From positions 682,001 through 746,000 of the forward strand of contig NZ_JBBOOK010000001.1 of NCBI RefSeq assembly GCF_038003045.1: a stretch of 64,000 bases of DNA, in the 5' to 3' direction. Origin of the DNA: Sporosarcina sp. FSL W7-1349. GTDB taxonomy: Bacteria > Bacillota > Bacilli > Bacillales_A > Planococcaceae. Shown here one piece after another: positions 39,060 through 48,366 of this stretch; position 1 is the first letter of the stretch, and each line of letters begins with the position of its first letter. Below the pieces are notes generated by a model, which was given only the letters and a program-made list of their open reading frames with translations, did no database searches and was not told the origin of the DNA. The position numbers were made by a program, and so were the translations under genes.

Positions 39060-40442
39060 TTGGAAGGCAAAATAACTGCAAAAGTAATCATGGCGCTGTT
39101 GTTCCTATTCGCAGCCCTCCCATTCCAAGCACAGGCGGCCACCCCATTTTCGGACGTGGATCAGCATTGGGCGAAGAATGAAATCATGTATTTATCCGAA
39201 CGCCACATTATCGGCGGCTATCCGGACGGCACATTCAAGCCGAATGAGCCGATCACCCGGGCACAAGCTTCCGCCATGCTCATTAAAGCATTGAACATTC
39301 CGCTAACGGAAGATACATCCGTCCAGTTCAAAGATGTGTCAAAAAATTCCCCGTACTACCAGATCCTAGCGACGGTGAATGAAAAAGGCATCCTCCGCGG
39401 CGACAATGGTTTCATGCGTCCCGGTGAAATCACATCCCGTGCACAAATGGCCGCAATCCTGCGCCGTGCGTTCGACTTGTCGCTTGACAAGCAGCCGACT
39501 TTTGTCGATGTCACGCCAGCTCACTGGGCGTACCAGGACATCAATGGGATTGCAAAACAGCGCATTGCGGGTGGATCGGACGGCAAGTATATGCCGGCAA
39601 ATCCTGTCACCCGTGCACAATTTTCGGCATTTCTTGTTCGAGCGCTAGATGATAATATGAAACTCAGTCGCTACCATTCTTATGTCAGTGTGAAAGGAAA
39701 AGCCGTCGAGCAGAACGGATCCTTGTATACGATTCCGCCGGATTGCTACACATGCGCTAAACTGGTCAAGCAAGATTTGAAAACTGGCGCAAGCGAAGTG
39801 TTATTGAGCAATACGGATTTTGCTTCTGAAGCCGGCGTCTATGTTGTCAGGTTCCATGAAGGGTTCCCGCTGATCGTCTACAACGAAGAAATTTTCATCC
39901 CGTTTTGGTCGGCAGTCCATGAAATGACCGATGTTCCGTATTCGTATGGTTTGATCCGGACGAAGACGAGTGTGGAGGACGCTCCCATTGACTCGGCTTT
40001 GATGCAAGGAATGGGTGGGCGGACATTCCGCAATCTATTTATTTGGAATGATCGAATCTACTACACGAACGAAAAAAATCAAGATGAACCTTATTTGGAT
40101 TGGAACTTCAACCAAGGCATTCCGCAAGACAGCCCGCTCATCCTCTATTCGACAGCGATGGACGGCAGCGATCAGAGAAAAGAATTCACTTTCAATGCAC
40201 GGATCATTTTTGATGAGGTATCCGCGATGCCAAGCGTTCCGTATGTGAATCAAAACAATAAATCGGTCTTGTATGATCACTCGACCCTGTACTATTTTAA
40301 TAAAGCAGGCGTCTTCAAATACAGTCTGCTAGATAAAAAGGCGAGCAAGATTTCGAATGTGCTGGCGAAGGATATGGAAGTGACAGCCACGCAGTTAATC
40401 GTCACGGATCAGAAAGGGAAGAAACATACGCTGAAGAAATAA
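39060..40442 (+). CDS. SLH-domain surface protein 1 (with DUF5050-like C-terminal part)
   Basis: A 460-residue secreted protein. The signal peptide ends near AALPFQAQA. Three S-layer-homology repeats (about residues 30-75, 90-135, 150-195) follow, each with the TRAQ/SRAQ signature (ITRAQASAMLIKAL, TSRAQMAAILRRAF, VTRAQFSAFLVRAL) and the IGGYPDGTFKP turn. They bind pyruvylated secondary cell-wall polymer. The C-terminal 250 residues look like a beta-rich readout domain of the DUF5050 type. The start is TTG after AAGGAGG. It is a close paralogue of the next gene. Confidence 0.87.
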   Translation: MEGKITAKVIMALLFLFAALPFQAQAATPFSDVDQHWAKNEIMYLSERHIIGGYPDGTFKPNEPITRAQASAMLIKALNIPLTEDTSVQFKDVSKNSPYYQILATVNEKGILRGDNGFMRPGEITSRAQMAAILRRAFDLSLDKQPTFVDVTPAHWAYQDINGIAKQRIAGGSDGKYMPANPVTRAQFSAFLVRALDDNMKLSRYHSYVSVKGKAVEQNGSLYTIPPDCYTCAKLVKQDLKTGASEVLLSNTDFASEAGVYVVRFHEGFPLIVYNEEIFIPFWSAVHEMTDVPYSYGLIRTKTSVEDAPIDSALMQGMGGRTFRNLFIWNDRIYYTNEKNQDEPYLDWNFNQGIPQDSPLILYSTAMDGSDQRKEFTFNARIIFDEVSAMPSVPYVNQNNKSVLYDHSTLYYFNKAGVFKYSLLDKKASKISNVLAKDMEVTATQLIVTDQKGKKHTLKK

Positions 40443-40468
40443 TAGAAGGAGATAGAGAGTTTTGGAAA

Positions 40469-40539
40469 ACCAGGCTGGCAGCCGCCCACAGGAAAAAGCC
40501 GTCAACCAACCGCTTACGATAGAGGCGCACCAGCCAGGT
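40469..40539 (+). ncRNA. Conserved folded leader of SLH gene 2
   Basis: ACCAGGCTGG (40469-40478) pairs with CCAGCCAGGT (40530-40539) with one mismatch. The interior shares GGCAGC, GGAAAAAGCCGTCAACCAACCG and GGCGCAC in order with the leader at 38946. Several stem positions differ in both arms in a way that keeps pairing, which supports RNA structure. Confidence 0.6.
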
Positions 40540-40597
40540 ATTCCGCTTGTCCAATATGTTTGGGACTAGGGGTGATTCTATTAGGAGGTCTACCATT

Positions 40598-41977
40598 TTG
40601 AAAAATAAATTTACCGCAGCAGGGATGGCGCTACTGCTCGTATTCGCCGCACTGCCAATTCAAGCCCAGGCTGCTGCACAGTTTTCCGATGTAAAAACCC
40701 ATTGGGCGAAAAATGAAATCAAGTACTTATCCGACCGCAATATCATCGGCGGTTATCCGGACGGCACATTCAAGCCGAATGAGCCGATTACCCGAGCACA
40801 AGCTTCAGCGATGCTTATCAAAGCATTGAACATTCCGCTGACGGAAAATACATCTGTCCAGTTCAAGGATGTGGCGAAAAATTCACCGTACTACCAGATC
40901 CTCGCAACGGTGAATGAAAAAGGAGTCCTACGCGGCGATAATGGCTATATGCGCCCCGGCGAAAAAACTTCGCGGGCACAAATGGCCGCGATCCTACGCC
41001 GTGCGTTCGACTTGCCGTTAGACAAGCAAGCGACTTTTATTGACGTCACGCCGGCTCACTGGGCATATCAGGACATCAATGGAATCGCGAAACAGCGCAT
41101 CGCGGGTGGATCGGATGGCAAATATATGCCGTCGAATTCCGTCACACGTGCCCAGTTCTCCGCATTCCTAGTCCGCGCACTGGACGATAAGATGAAACTG
41201 AGCAAATATCATTCGTATGTGAGCACGAAAGGGAAGACGGTGGAACAAGAGGGTTTCATCTATTTCACAGAACGGGATACAGAACACCGCTACTCGGTCA
41301 TGAAGGAAAACAAGGAAACCGGCAAACGGGAAGTGTTGCTGCGAGATGTAGAGGTGCCGCGAAGTGATTGGGATTATGATCCCCGCTTCCTGCATGACAA
41401 TACGCGGCTCGTCCTGTACAACGATGAGCTGTACATCCCGTACTGGAGCGGCGCATTTGCCGAAGCGGATGAAGTGCCGTATGCTTTTGATGTGATGAAG
41501 ATCAAGACGGATGGACAGGAATTGGTGAAAATAATGGAGCCGAGCGGAAGGGTGATGCTCCGCAATCTGTTCATTTGGAATGATCGGATCTATTTCACTG
41601 ATACGGATGGTTGGAGTCCGCGGGCAGTCAGTCCGGATGAATTTGAGGACGGTACACTTGTACTCTACTCCACACCGCTGGGCGGCCTCGGCAATAAGCG
41701 GAAAGAACTGGTCTTTGATGCACGCGTGACATTTGATCATTATGATGAAAAACTAAACCAACCAAACCTGAATCGGGAAGCGGGCGGAGAAAACCTCTCC
41801 GTGCTGTACGACCACTCCACGATCTATTATTTCAATAAAAAAGGCGTCTTCAAATACAACCTGCTCGATAAAAAGACGAGCAAGCTCTCCACCATCCTTG
41901 GCAAGCGCATGGAAGTGACCGAGACGCAGCTGATCGTCACAGATGTAAAAGGGAAGAAACATTCATTGAAGAAATGA
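40598..41977 (+). CDS. SLH-domain surface protein 2 (tandem paralogue)
   Basis: A 459-residue secreted protein, closely similar to the preceding gene along its whole length. It has a signal peptide ending near PIQAQAAA, three SLH repeats with IGGYPDGTFKPNEPITRAQ and AGGSDGKYMPSNSVTRAQ, and a beta-rich C-terminal half (LVLYSTPLGGLGNKRKE, SVLYDHSTIYYFNKKGVF). The start is TTG at 40598 after TTAGGAGG; the longer frame from 40547 has no site. The second half is more divergent than the SLH part, as expected for a duplicated surface protein under variation. Confidence 0.87.
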   Translation: MKNKFTAAGMALLLVFAALPIQAQAAAQFSDVKTHWAKNEIKYLSDRNIIGGYPDGTFKPNEPITRAQASAMLIKALNIPLTENTSVQFKDVAKNSPYYQILATVNEKGVLRGDNGYMRPGEKTSRAQMAAILRRAFDLPLDKQATFIDVTPAHWAYQDINGIAKQRIAGGSDGKYMPSNSVTRAQFSAFLVRALDDKMKLSKYHSYVSTKGKTVEQEGFIYFTERDTEHRYSVMKENKETGKREVLLRDVEVPRSDWDYDPRFLHDNTRLVLYNDELYIPYWSGAFAEADEVPYAFDVMKIKTDGQELVKIMEPSGRVMLRNLFIWNDRIYFTDTDGWSPRAVSPDEFEDGTLVLYSTPLGGLGNKRKELVFDARVTFDHYDEKLNQPNLNREAGGENLSVLYDHSTIYYFNKKGVFKYNLLDKKTSKLSTILGKRMEVTETQLIVTDVKGKKHSLKK

Positions 41978-41981
41978 CTAG

Positions 41982-42020
41982 AACGGCATGCCTTTGTTAA
42001 CGGGCGTGCCGTTGTTATTT
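41982..42020 (+). terminator. Terminator after SLH gene 2
   Basis: AACGGCATGCC (41982-41992) pairs with GGCGTGCCGTT (42003-42013) with one G-T pair, followed by GTTATTT. The remaining gap to 42,280 holds a second weaker hairpin near 42,093-42,131 with a T-run and no gene. Confidence 0.75.
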
Positions 42021-42280
42021 GATGTCACAGGTTTACATAATTATATTATGAAGAAGAGTGAAAGAAATCGATATTATGAATTCATAAAAAATTGGCAGCG
42101 TCCATGCGGCGTTTGCCATTCTTTTTTTATTCTACCATTTTAAGAATAAACATGAATCTTTAAACGAAATTCAAAACCTCTTGCGCAGTCAACTCCGAAT
42201 TTATTTCCCCAGCTTGTATCCCTTTCCCGAATGGGTCCCTATGTACTAAGTGAAAGAAACTATCTATCGGAGGGATCCTT

Positions 42281-43066
42281 ATGAATCTATTGATCAACGA
42301 ATCACCACTGTTCGTCCAGCCGTCATTGGCGAAAGAAATGGGCCTGAACGAGGCGCTGATCTTACAGCAACTGTATTTCCGTTCGCTCATCGCGTCGAAG
42401 CAAAAAGACGGTTTTTCATGGGTTTACAAGACGTACGAGGAATGGCAGGAGGAGTTTCCGTTCTGGTCGGTCGACACGATCAAGCGGACCATCCGCAGGC
42501 TGGAAAAGAAGGGGTATGTCATCTCGACTTCCGCCTTCAACAAGATGAAAACGGACAAGACGAAATGGTACCGGATCGACTATGCAAATTGCTCCCTTCC
42601 ATCGGTGCAACCTGTCCCTTCGAACAAGGCAAAACGACCCGCTGGAGAGGAGCAGCTTGCCCCATGCGAAGAGGGCAACTTGTCCCTACCAATAACCAAA
42701 GAACTTAAAAGAGATTTAAATAAAGAATATGTCGGGACACGTCCCGACGTCGTCTTCGAAGTGATCGATTACTTGAATGCAAAGACCGGGAAGGAATTCC
42801 AAGCGAAGTCGAAATCAACCCGACGGATGCTCAACGCCAGATTGTCGGAAGGGTATTCGCTGGAGGACTTCAAGGCGGTGATTGACGTGAAAGTGGGACA
42901 CTGGGGGAACGATCCGCATATGCGCAACTATTTACGGCCGTCCACGTTGTTCGCACCAACCAACTTCGAAAATTATCTGAACGAAGTACCTGTTGGGAAG
43001 TCGCCAATGGCGACCGTCGTGCATCAATCGCCCGTCCTTGATTTCGGGAAGGGGGAATCCCGATGA
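42281..43066 (+). CDS. Phage-type replication initiator (DnaD-like / conserved phage C-terminal domain)
   Basis: A 261-residue protein. The N-terminal winged-helix part (LAKEMGLNEALILQQLYFRS... SVDTIKRTIRRLEKKGYVIS) is of the replication-organiser type. The C-terminal part (VIDYLNAKTGKEFQAKSKSTRRMLNARLSEGYSLEDFKAVIDVKV... LRPSTLFAPTNFENYLNE) is the conserved phage C-terminal domain. In phages such proteins bind the origin and load the helicase. The next gene encodes a DnaB-like helicase and overlaps by 4 bp. No other prophage genes are nearby. Confidence 0.87.
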   Translation: MNLLINESPLFVQPSLAKEMGLNEALILQQLYFRSLIASKQKDGFSWVYKTYEEWQEEFPFWSVDTIKRTIRRLEKKGYVISTSAFNKMKTDKTKWYRIDYANCSLPSVQPVPSNKAKRPAGEEQLAPCEEGNLSLPITKELKRDLNKEYVGTRPDVVFEVIDYLNAKTGKEFQAKSKSTRRMLNARLSEGYSLEDFKAVIDVKVGHWGNDPHMRNYLRPSTLFAPTNFENYLNEVPVGKSPMATVVHQSPVLDFGKGESR

Positions 43067-44340
43067 ATGGACTGCAACTTGCGGAAAAGAGCTTGCTTGG
43101 CACAATGCTGACGGAAAATTATTTGATTGGCGACAGCGGTTTGCGAGAAACATTTTTCATAAATGCAGCACATCAACGGATTTTCAGCTGTATGCAGCGG
43201 CTCGCAGCGGACGACAGGGCTGTCGACTATATCACCATTCTGACGATGACTGATCCGCTCGAGCTCGGCGGCGCGAACTATGTGGCCAATCTGCAGAACT
43301 TTGCCAACCCGGCGCGGTTTGACGAATACAAGGAAATAGTCATCGGGGAATGGAAAGCGCGGGAAAAGCGGCGGTTGCTGCAACTGGCGCAAGTGGAGGA
43401 TTGGCAGATCGAACATATCCAGAAAGCGTTCGATGATTTGGAGGCCGAACATATGCCGCAAGAAGACGCCTCCATCAAAAACGACCTCATCGACCTGTTC
43501 GAGCTTCCGTTCCAGCCGTTGGACGAAGAGGCTGGCATGACGACCGGTTTGCGGGATCTCGACAAACTGCTGAACGGCTTCCAGGACAGCGAATTGACGA
43601 TCATCGGAGCACGGCCGTCGATGGGGAAGACGGATATGCTGAATCACTTGGCGCTCCATGCCGGGCTGGCGGGGCATTTGCCGATCATCTTCTCGCTCGA
43701 AATGAGCCGTAAATCTATGGTCACACGACTCATCGCATCTGCCGGCGGCTATAATCGGTTGCGGATGCGCAATCCCCATCGCCACTTCGATGACCAGCAA
43801 AAAGCGGGCTGGACGAAAACAATCGGTTTTCTTGACGAGGCTGACATCCATATCGACGATCGCAGCGGCTTGACAGTCGGGCAAATCAAGGCGACAGCCC
43901 GGCACATTATCAAAACGAATCCGGATAAAAAGCCCATTCTCTATATCGATTATTTGCAGTTGATTCGGCCCGATAATATGCGGGGCGACCAAACCGAGAA
44001 AATCGGGCAAATCAGCTACGACTTGAAAAACATGGCGAAGGAATTCGGCTGCCCCGTCGTCTGCCTGTCACAGTTGAGCCGGGGAGTGGAAGGTCGTCTG
44101 AACAAGCGTCCGCTCATGAGCGATTTGCGCGATTCCGGAAATCTCGAGCAGGACGCGGACGTCATCTGCTTTCTCTACCGCGACGATTACTACAACAAAG
44201 AGAGCGATACTGGCAACCTGCTTGAAATCATCGTAGCCAAGCATCGGAACGGGCCGACCGGAACGGCGACGGTCGCTTATGTCAAGGAAACCGGAAAACT
44301 GTATGACATCAATTGGAGCGAAAGGAAGGGATCGGCATGA
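43063..44340 (+). CDS. DnaB-like replicative DNA helicase
   Basis: A 425-residue helicase. The N-terminal DnaB domain (AEKSLLGTMLTENYLIGDSGLRETFF) is followed by a RecA-type domain with Walker A GARPSMGKTD, the SLEMSRKSMVTRLIA motif, Walker B ILYIDYLQLI and the C-terminal LRDSGNLEQDADVICFLYRDDYY and AKHRNGPTG arginine-finger region. It is shorter and more divergent than a chromosomal DnaC/DnaB (about 450 residues) and is part of a phage-like module with the initiator upstream. It overlaps both neighbouring genes. Confidence 0.88.
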   Translation: MNGLQLAEKSLLGTMLTENYLIGDSGLRETFFINAAHQRIFSCMQRLAADDRAVDYITILTMTDPLELGGANYVANLQNFANPARFDEYKEIVIGEWKAREKRRLLQLAQVEDWQIEHIQKAFDDLEAEHMPQEDASIKNDLIDLFELPFQPLDEEAGMTTGLRDLDKLLNGFQDSELTIIGARPSMGKTDMLNHLALHAGLAGHLPIIFSLEMSRKSMVTRLIASAGGYNRLRMRNPHRHFDDQQKAGWTKTIGFLDEADIHIDDRSGLTVGQIKATARHIIKTNPDKKPILYIDYLQLIRPDNMRGDQTEKIGQISYDLKNMAKEFGCPVVCLSQLSRGVEGRLNKRPLMSDLRDSGNLEQDADVICFLYRDDYYNKESDTGNLLEIIVAKHRNGPTGTATVAYVKETGKLYDINWSERKGSA

Positions 44341-44798
44341 CCGTGACAGTGAAGGAAGTATTCGATTTGGCGGTAGAAACGGATATGATCCGGCTGGCTC
44401 ACAGCATTTACTGGGCACTGGGGGAGCGGTTGGTCGGGCTGCAGGATGATAGTGAAGTACTGCATCGGCTTCGTTATGAGGATTCGGCAATCGACTCCAT
44501 GTCGGAACAAAATGTGCTTGGCATCGGACGCTTTCAGCTGTTCGTAATCGAAACAGGCAGCGAAGGGTGGTATTCCTTCATCCTCGCCGAAAATTTTTTC
44601 GACGCCTTCCATCTGCATGCGGACCTTTTCCAGGAAAGGCCAAAGAACGTCACGAAAGCGGAACGGCTGATGATTCCCGCGATGCTGTTGGCTGATACCG
44701 GGGAAGAGGTGAGTCTGTATGAATATCGAAAAAGCGTAGTGGCATTTCCGGCGTATGTCGGCCATGCGAAGGCGAGGCAGCGGGTGTTATACCGGTAG
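44337..44798 (+). CDS. Hypothetical protein of the phage-like replication module
   Basis: A 153-residue protein starting at the ATG at 44337, which overlaps the helicase stop by 4 bp and follows GGAAGGG. I recognise no domain. It is acidic in the first two thirds, with aromatic-rich segments (YSFILAENFFDAFHLHADLF) and a basic end (HAKARQRVLYR). Coupling to the helicase gene suggests an accessory role in the same module. Confidence 0.7.
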   Translation: MTVTVKEVFDLAVETDMIRLAHSIYWALGERLVGLQDDSEVLHRLRYEDSAIDSMSEQNVLGIGRFQLFVIETGSEGWYSFILAENFFDAFHLHADLFQERPKNVTKAERLMIPAMLLADTGEEVSLYEYRKSVVAFPAYVGHAKARQRVLYR

Positions 44799-44846
44799 GG
44801 GGCGATGTTTAGCAACAAAATATTAAAAATAAAGCAAAAATTAAGT

Positions 44847-44875
44847 TTGACAAATTTGTGAACAAGGTAAATAAT
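44847..44875 (+). promoter_or_regulatory. Sigma-A promoter of the small membrane protein gene
   Basis: TTGACA (44847-44852), a 17-bp spacer and AATAAT (44870-44875), 21 bp before the start codon. Confidence 0.7.
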
Positions 44876-44895
44876 AGAGGAAAGGGGTGTTGGGT

Positions 44896-45129
44896 ATGGA
44901 AGCCAAATTACAAATATTGAACGCTGTTAAAGTTGTCGGCATTACAGTGCTTACCATCGGAATCTCCATCTTCTTGTACGGATTCTTTGTAAGCGATTAC
45001 AGTGCAATTACAGGTATTGGAATCGGGACAGTGATGGGAGCGATTTTCATCTTCCTGATGGGGGTATTTTTCGTCGCAACAGAAGAGATGCATGAGAAAG
45101 TGAACCAAAACATAAGAAGTATCCAATAA
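44896..45129 (+). CDS. Small two-segment membrane protein, function unknown
   Basis: A 77-residue protein with two hydrophobic segments (KVVGITVLTIGISIFLYGFF and GTVMGAIFIFLMGVFFVA) and a charged C-terminal tail (TEEMHEKVNQNIRSIQ). The ATG at 44896 follows AAAGGGG. It is transcribed alone from a clear promoter, convergent to the qox operon with a shared terminator hairpin between them. I do not recognise the family. Confidence 0.7.
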   Translation: MEAKLQILNAVKVVGITVLTIGISIFLYGFFVSDYSAITGIGIGTVMGAIFIFLMGVFFVATEEMHEKVNQNIRSIQ

Positions 45130-45132
45130 AAA

Positions 45133-45170
45133 GAGGAAAGGGGCACCATGATTGGCGCTCCTTTCCTTTG
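45133..45170. terminator. Terminator between the small membrane protein gene and the qox operon
   Basis: GAGGAAAGGGGC pairs with GCTCCTTTCCTTT with small bulges; A- and T-rich flanks on both sides allow it to act in both directions. Confidence 0.7.
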
Positions 45171-45178
45171 TTGTTCCA

Positions 45179-45460
45179 TTACATATCCCAGATCAAGATT
45201 AATAACGTACCGAAAATCGTGACGAGGGCGATGGCGATGCCGTAATAAATGTTCAAGTAAATTGGCACTTTATCCTCCGACTCACCGACGTGCATGAAGC
45301 CGATGAGTTGAACTGCCGCCTGCACTAATGCCGTGGCTAACAGGATTGTCAATCCTACAGCAAATGACATATCCAAGAAATAGACCGACAATGCCGTTAC
45401 TGTCAGAACGAGTGAAAAGCCAAAGCCCATTACCAGTTTGCGCGGGAATAATTCGCTCAT
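45179..45460 (-). CDS. qoxD: Cytochrome aa3 quinol oxidase subunit IV
   Basis: A 93-residue membrane protein with three hydrophobic segments and the GFMHVGESEDKVPIYLNIYYG loop of subunit IV (COX4 of prokaryotes). It helps assemble and stabilise the aa3-600 menaquinol oxidase in the cytoplasmic membrane. It is the last gene of the qox operon and starts 2 bp from the end of qoxC. An AAGGAATG ribosome binding site precedes the ATG. Confidence 0.9.
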   Translation of the reverse strand: MSELFPRKLVMGFGFSLVLTVTALSVYFLDMSFAVGLTILLATALVQAAVQLIGFMHVGESEDKVPIYLNIYYGIAIALVTIFGTLLILIWDM

Positions 45461-45461
45461 A

Positions 45462-46058
45462 TTACATCATTCCTTTCAAGTAGATGAAGCTGAAGATAAA
45501 GATCCAGACGACATCTAAGAAATGCCAGTAAAGTGAGAAGATAAACGATTTATTAGCCGTTGCGGGCGTCAAACCACGCTTTTTCACTTGCATGATAATA
45601 AACAATCCCCAGAACAGACCGACGGTAACGTGAGCTCCATGCGTCCCTAATGTGGTCAGCAAGATTGCGGTAAAGGCACTCACTTGAAGTCCTGCCCCCA
45701 CATGAGCATAGTGCATGAACTCATAGATTTCCACACCGAGGAATGCTAAACCGAGAAGCAATGTGATGGAGAAAAATGTTAACATTGCATTTTTTCTGCC
45801 GATCCGCATCGCGTGCACGCCAAGACCGATCGTAAAACTACTTGTTAACAACAAGAATGTTTCGATGAGCACTGGAGCAATTTCAAATATCTCCGCTCCA
45901 GCCGGTCCATTTCCTGTTCGGTGCTCCAAGGTGAAATAGGTTGCAAAAAGTGTTGCAAAGAGCATGACTTCGGCACCTATGAAAACCCAGAATCCAAAGA
46001 TATTCATTTTATTTTGTTGCGTACTATATTCAAGGGGAAGCGAGTTATCGAGTTTCAT
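45462..46058 (-). CDS. qoxC: Cytochrome aa3 quinol oxidase subunit III
   Basis: A 198-residue protein with five membrane segments, beginning NIFGFWVFIGAEVMLFATLFATYF, then LGVEIYEFMHYAHVG, GTHGAHVTVGLFWG and the terminal WHFLDVVWIFIFSFIYL. These are the subunit III signatures. It supports proton pumping by subunit I. The gene overlaps the end of qoxB by 14 bp, so translation is coupled. Confidence 0.92.
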   Translation of the reverse strand: MKLDNSLPLEYSTQQNKMNIFGFWVFIGAEVMLFATLFATYFTLEHRTGNGPAGAEIFEIAPVLIETFLLLTSSFTIGLGVHAMRIGRKNAMLTFFSITLLLGLAFLGVEIYEFMHYAHVGAGLQVSAFTAILLTTLGTHGAHVTVGLFWGLFIIMQVKKRGLTPATANKSFIFSLYWHFLDVVWIFIFSFIYLKGMM

Positions 46059-48006
46059 TTGCTAACACCTCGCTATCTTTTTCTGTTGCTTTGATTTCTT
46101 CGACGGAAATATAATGACCGTCGTCTTTTTCAAATGAACGATAAGCCATGCATGCAAAGATTGCAAGCGTCGTAAGAATCGCTGGAATCCACATGCCAAA
46201 CACGAAGGAGAAGCCCCAGACGAAGAAGATACAGCTCATGATGAACGGCATACCGCTATTATTCGGCATATGAATCTTCTCGATTTCGCCTGTAAATAAA
46301 GGCAGGCCTTTTTTCTTGAGATCCCAGAAAGCTTCACTAGAATCCACGTGTGGTGTCCGTGCAAAGTTATACGATTGAACTGGAGTTTGTGTTGCCCATT
46401 CAAGCGTACGTGCATTCCATGGATCTGAACCGATCTCTCGGGAAGCATAGCGCGTACTGTAATAGACATTATAGACGATTAACGCAAAGCCGATCGCCAA
46501 CCCGATCGCTCCCACGAAGGAAAGCATATTCAATGGACCAAATCCGGATGCTTCAGAGTAGGTGTACATCCGGCGCGCTTGCCCGTCCAATCCAGTGAAG
46601 AACATCGGGAAGAATGTGACGTTAAATCCAATCGCGACAAACCAGAATGCCCATTTCCCGATTCTTTCATTGAGCATGTAGCCGAACATTTTCGGCCACC
46701 AATACGTTAGTCCCGCTAGCATCGCAAATACGACACCTGGGATGATTGTATAATGGAAATGCGCAACCAAGAACATCGTATTATGGTATTGGTAATCGGC
46801 ACTGGCCATACCAAGCATGACCCCGGTCACTCCGCCGATTGTGAAAATCGGAATGAACCCTACTGCATAGAGCATGGGAACCGTAAATTCGATTTTCCCT
46901 TTCCGCATTGTCAACAACCAGTTAAAGATTTTAATGCCGGTTGGAATGGCTATGGCCATCGTCGTAATCGAGAAAATACTATTCGTTAGTGGCCCTTGCC
47001 CCATTGTGAAGAAATGGTGCGTCCAAACTAAGAACGACAGGAACGAAATGATCACAATCGAACCAACCATCGATTTATATCCGTACAGGTTTCGTCGGGA
47101 GAAGGTGGAGACAACCTCACTGTAAATCCCGAATGCCGGCAATATGAGGATATAGACTTCTGGATGTCCCCAAACCCAGAACAGGTTCGCCCAAAGCATG
47201 TCCATTCCGCCGTTTGTCATTGTAAAGAAGTTGGTTCCGAATAGCCGGTCCATCGTTCCCAACAACAACGCAATCGTCAGTACCGGGAAAGCGAACACTA
47301 CAATTGCATTTGTAATTAAAGCCGTCCAAGTGAACATCGGCATTTTCATCAATGTCATGCCAGGTGCTCTCATTTTGAAAATAGTAGTACAGAAGTTAAT
47401 ACCTGAGATTAACGTACCGATACCGGCAATTTGAATCGACAACATATAATAATTCGTTCCGACTGATTGGCTAAAGTCATTCCCGGCAAGCGGGAAGTAC
47501 GAAGTCCAACCTGCGTCAGGAGAACCGCCGATGACGAATGAAATATTGAATAACATCGCACCCATGAAGAACAGCCAGAAACTAAGTGCATTCAAACGAG
47601 GGAACGCTACATCGCGCGCCCCGATCTGCAACGGTACAACGAAGTTCATTAACGCGTAAATAAATGGCATCGCCATAAAGATGATCATGACAACCCCGTG
47701 GGTCGTGAAAACTTCATTATAATGCTGGGCATCCAGCAACGAATTATCAGGAACGGCAGTTTGTGCACGCATCATCAATGCGTCCACACCACCGCGGAAT
47801 AGCATCAGCAATGCGGCAACGAGGTACATGATACCGATCCGTTTATGGTCAACCGTTGTCAACCATTCGCGCCATAAATAACCCCATTTTTTGAAATAGG
47901 TTAGACCTACGAGAATTGCAATAACGGTTAGTCCAATGGCAACCATGGATGCGTAGATCGCAGGACTCGGATGAGGTATGGCAAATCGATCAAAGTAATC
48001 CATCAT
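46045..48006 (-). CDS. qoxB: Cytochrome aa3 quinol oxidase subunit I
   Basis: A 653-residue haem-copper oxidase subunit with about 14-15 membrane segments. The haem and copper ligands are visible: TTHGVVMIIFMAMPF, WGHPEVYILILPAFG (CuB His and Tyr), the double His in WTHHFFTMG and VAHFHYTIIPG. It oxidises menaquinol and reduces oxygen to water while pumping protons. The start has AAAGGAG 6 bp upstream. The 385-bp gap between qoxA and qoxB, unusually long for this operon, is filled by an interspersed repeat. Confidence 0.93.
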   Translation of the reverse strand: MMDYFDRFAIPHPSPAIYASMVAIGLTVIAILVGLTYFKKWGYLWREWLTTVDHKRIGIMYLVAALLMLFRGGVDALMMRAQTAVPDNSLLDAQHYNEVFTTHGVVMIIFMAMPFIYALMNFVVPLQIGARDVAFPRLNALSFWLFFMGAMLFNISFVIGGSPDAGWTSYFPLAGNDFSQSVGTNYYMLSIQIAGIGTLISGINFCTTIFKMRAPGMTLMKMPMFTWTALITNAIVVFAFPVLTIALLLGTMDRLFGTNFFTMTNGGMDMLWANLFWVWGHPEVYILILPAFGIYSEVVSTFSRRNLYGYKSMVGSIVIISFLSFLVWTHHFFTMGQGPLTNSIFSITTMAIAIPTGIKIFNWLLTMRKGKIEFTVPMLYAVGFIPIFTIGGVTGVMLGMASADYQYHNTMFLVAHFHYTIIPGVVFAMLAGLTYWWPKMFGYMLNERIGKWAFWFVAIGFNVTFFPMFFTGLDGQARRMYTYSEASGFGPLNMLSFVGAIGLAIGFALIVYNVYYSTRYASREIGSDPWNARTLEWATQTPVQSYNFARTPHVDSSEAFWDLKKKGLPLFTGEIEKIHMPNNSGMPFIMSCIFFVWGFSFVFGMWIPAILTTLAIFACMAYRSFEKDDGHYISVEEIKATEKDSEVLANETR

Positions 48007-48107
48007 TTTGTACTCCTTTCGGAAATTTTACTTCGTGAGAGATATAGTTAGAAAAGGGGAGTCGATATAAAACGAACTACAGAAGTGAACATTACCAACA
48101 AACCGTT

Positions 48108-48366
48108 ACTTTCCGTTCTAGGCGGACGCTTTCCGCGGGGCGCGGGCGAGCCAATCGAACTGCGAAGGGTTCGATTTGCCGTGTTTCTGCGCATTTTGCA
48201 GAAATTAAGGCATCCTTCATTTTCAAACTACACCTTTTATGGAAACAAAGGCTGCTGCCAAACGCTTCGCTTTTTGGCGCAAAAGCCGTTCTCCGTAACG
48301 GCTTTTCCTGCGGGGTCTCACCATTCGCGCTTCCCCCCGCAGGAGTCGCCGCCTTCCACTACAAGT
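48108..48366. repeat. Long interspersed imperfect palindrome inside the qox operon
   Basis: The ends CCGTTCTAGGCGGACGC and GTCGCCGCCTTCC, and the inner CTTTCCGCGGGGC and CCCCCGCAGGAG, match the GC-rich interspersed element common in Bacillaceae and Planococcaceae (GTGGAAGGCGGCGACTCC to GCGTCCGCCTGGAACGG in the other orientation). Central hairpins such as AAAAGCCGTTCTCCGTAACGGCTTTT also form. It lies between qoxA and qoxB; a plus-strand open frame across it is not a gene. Confidence 0.75.
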
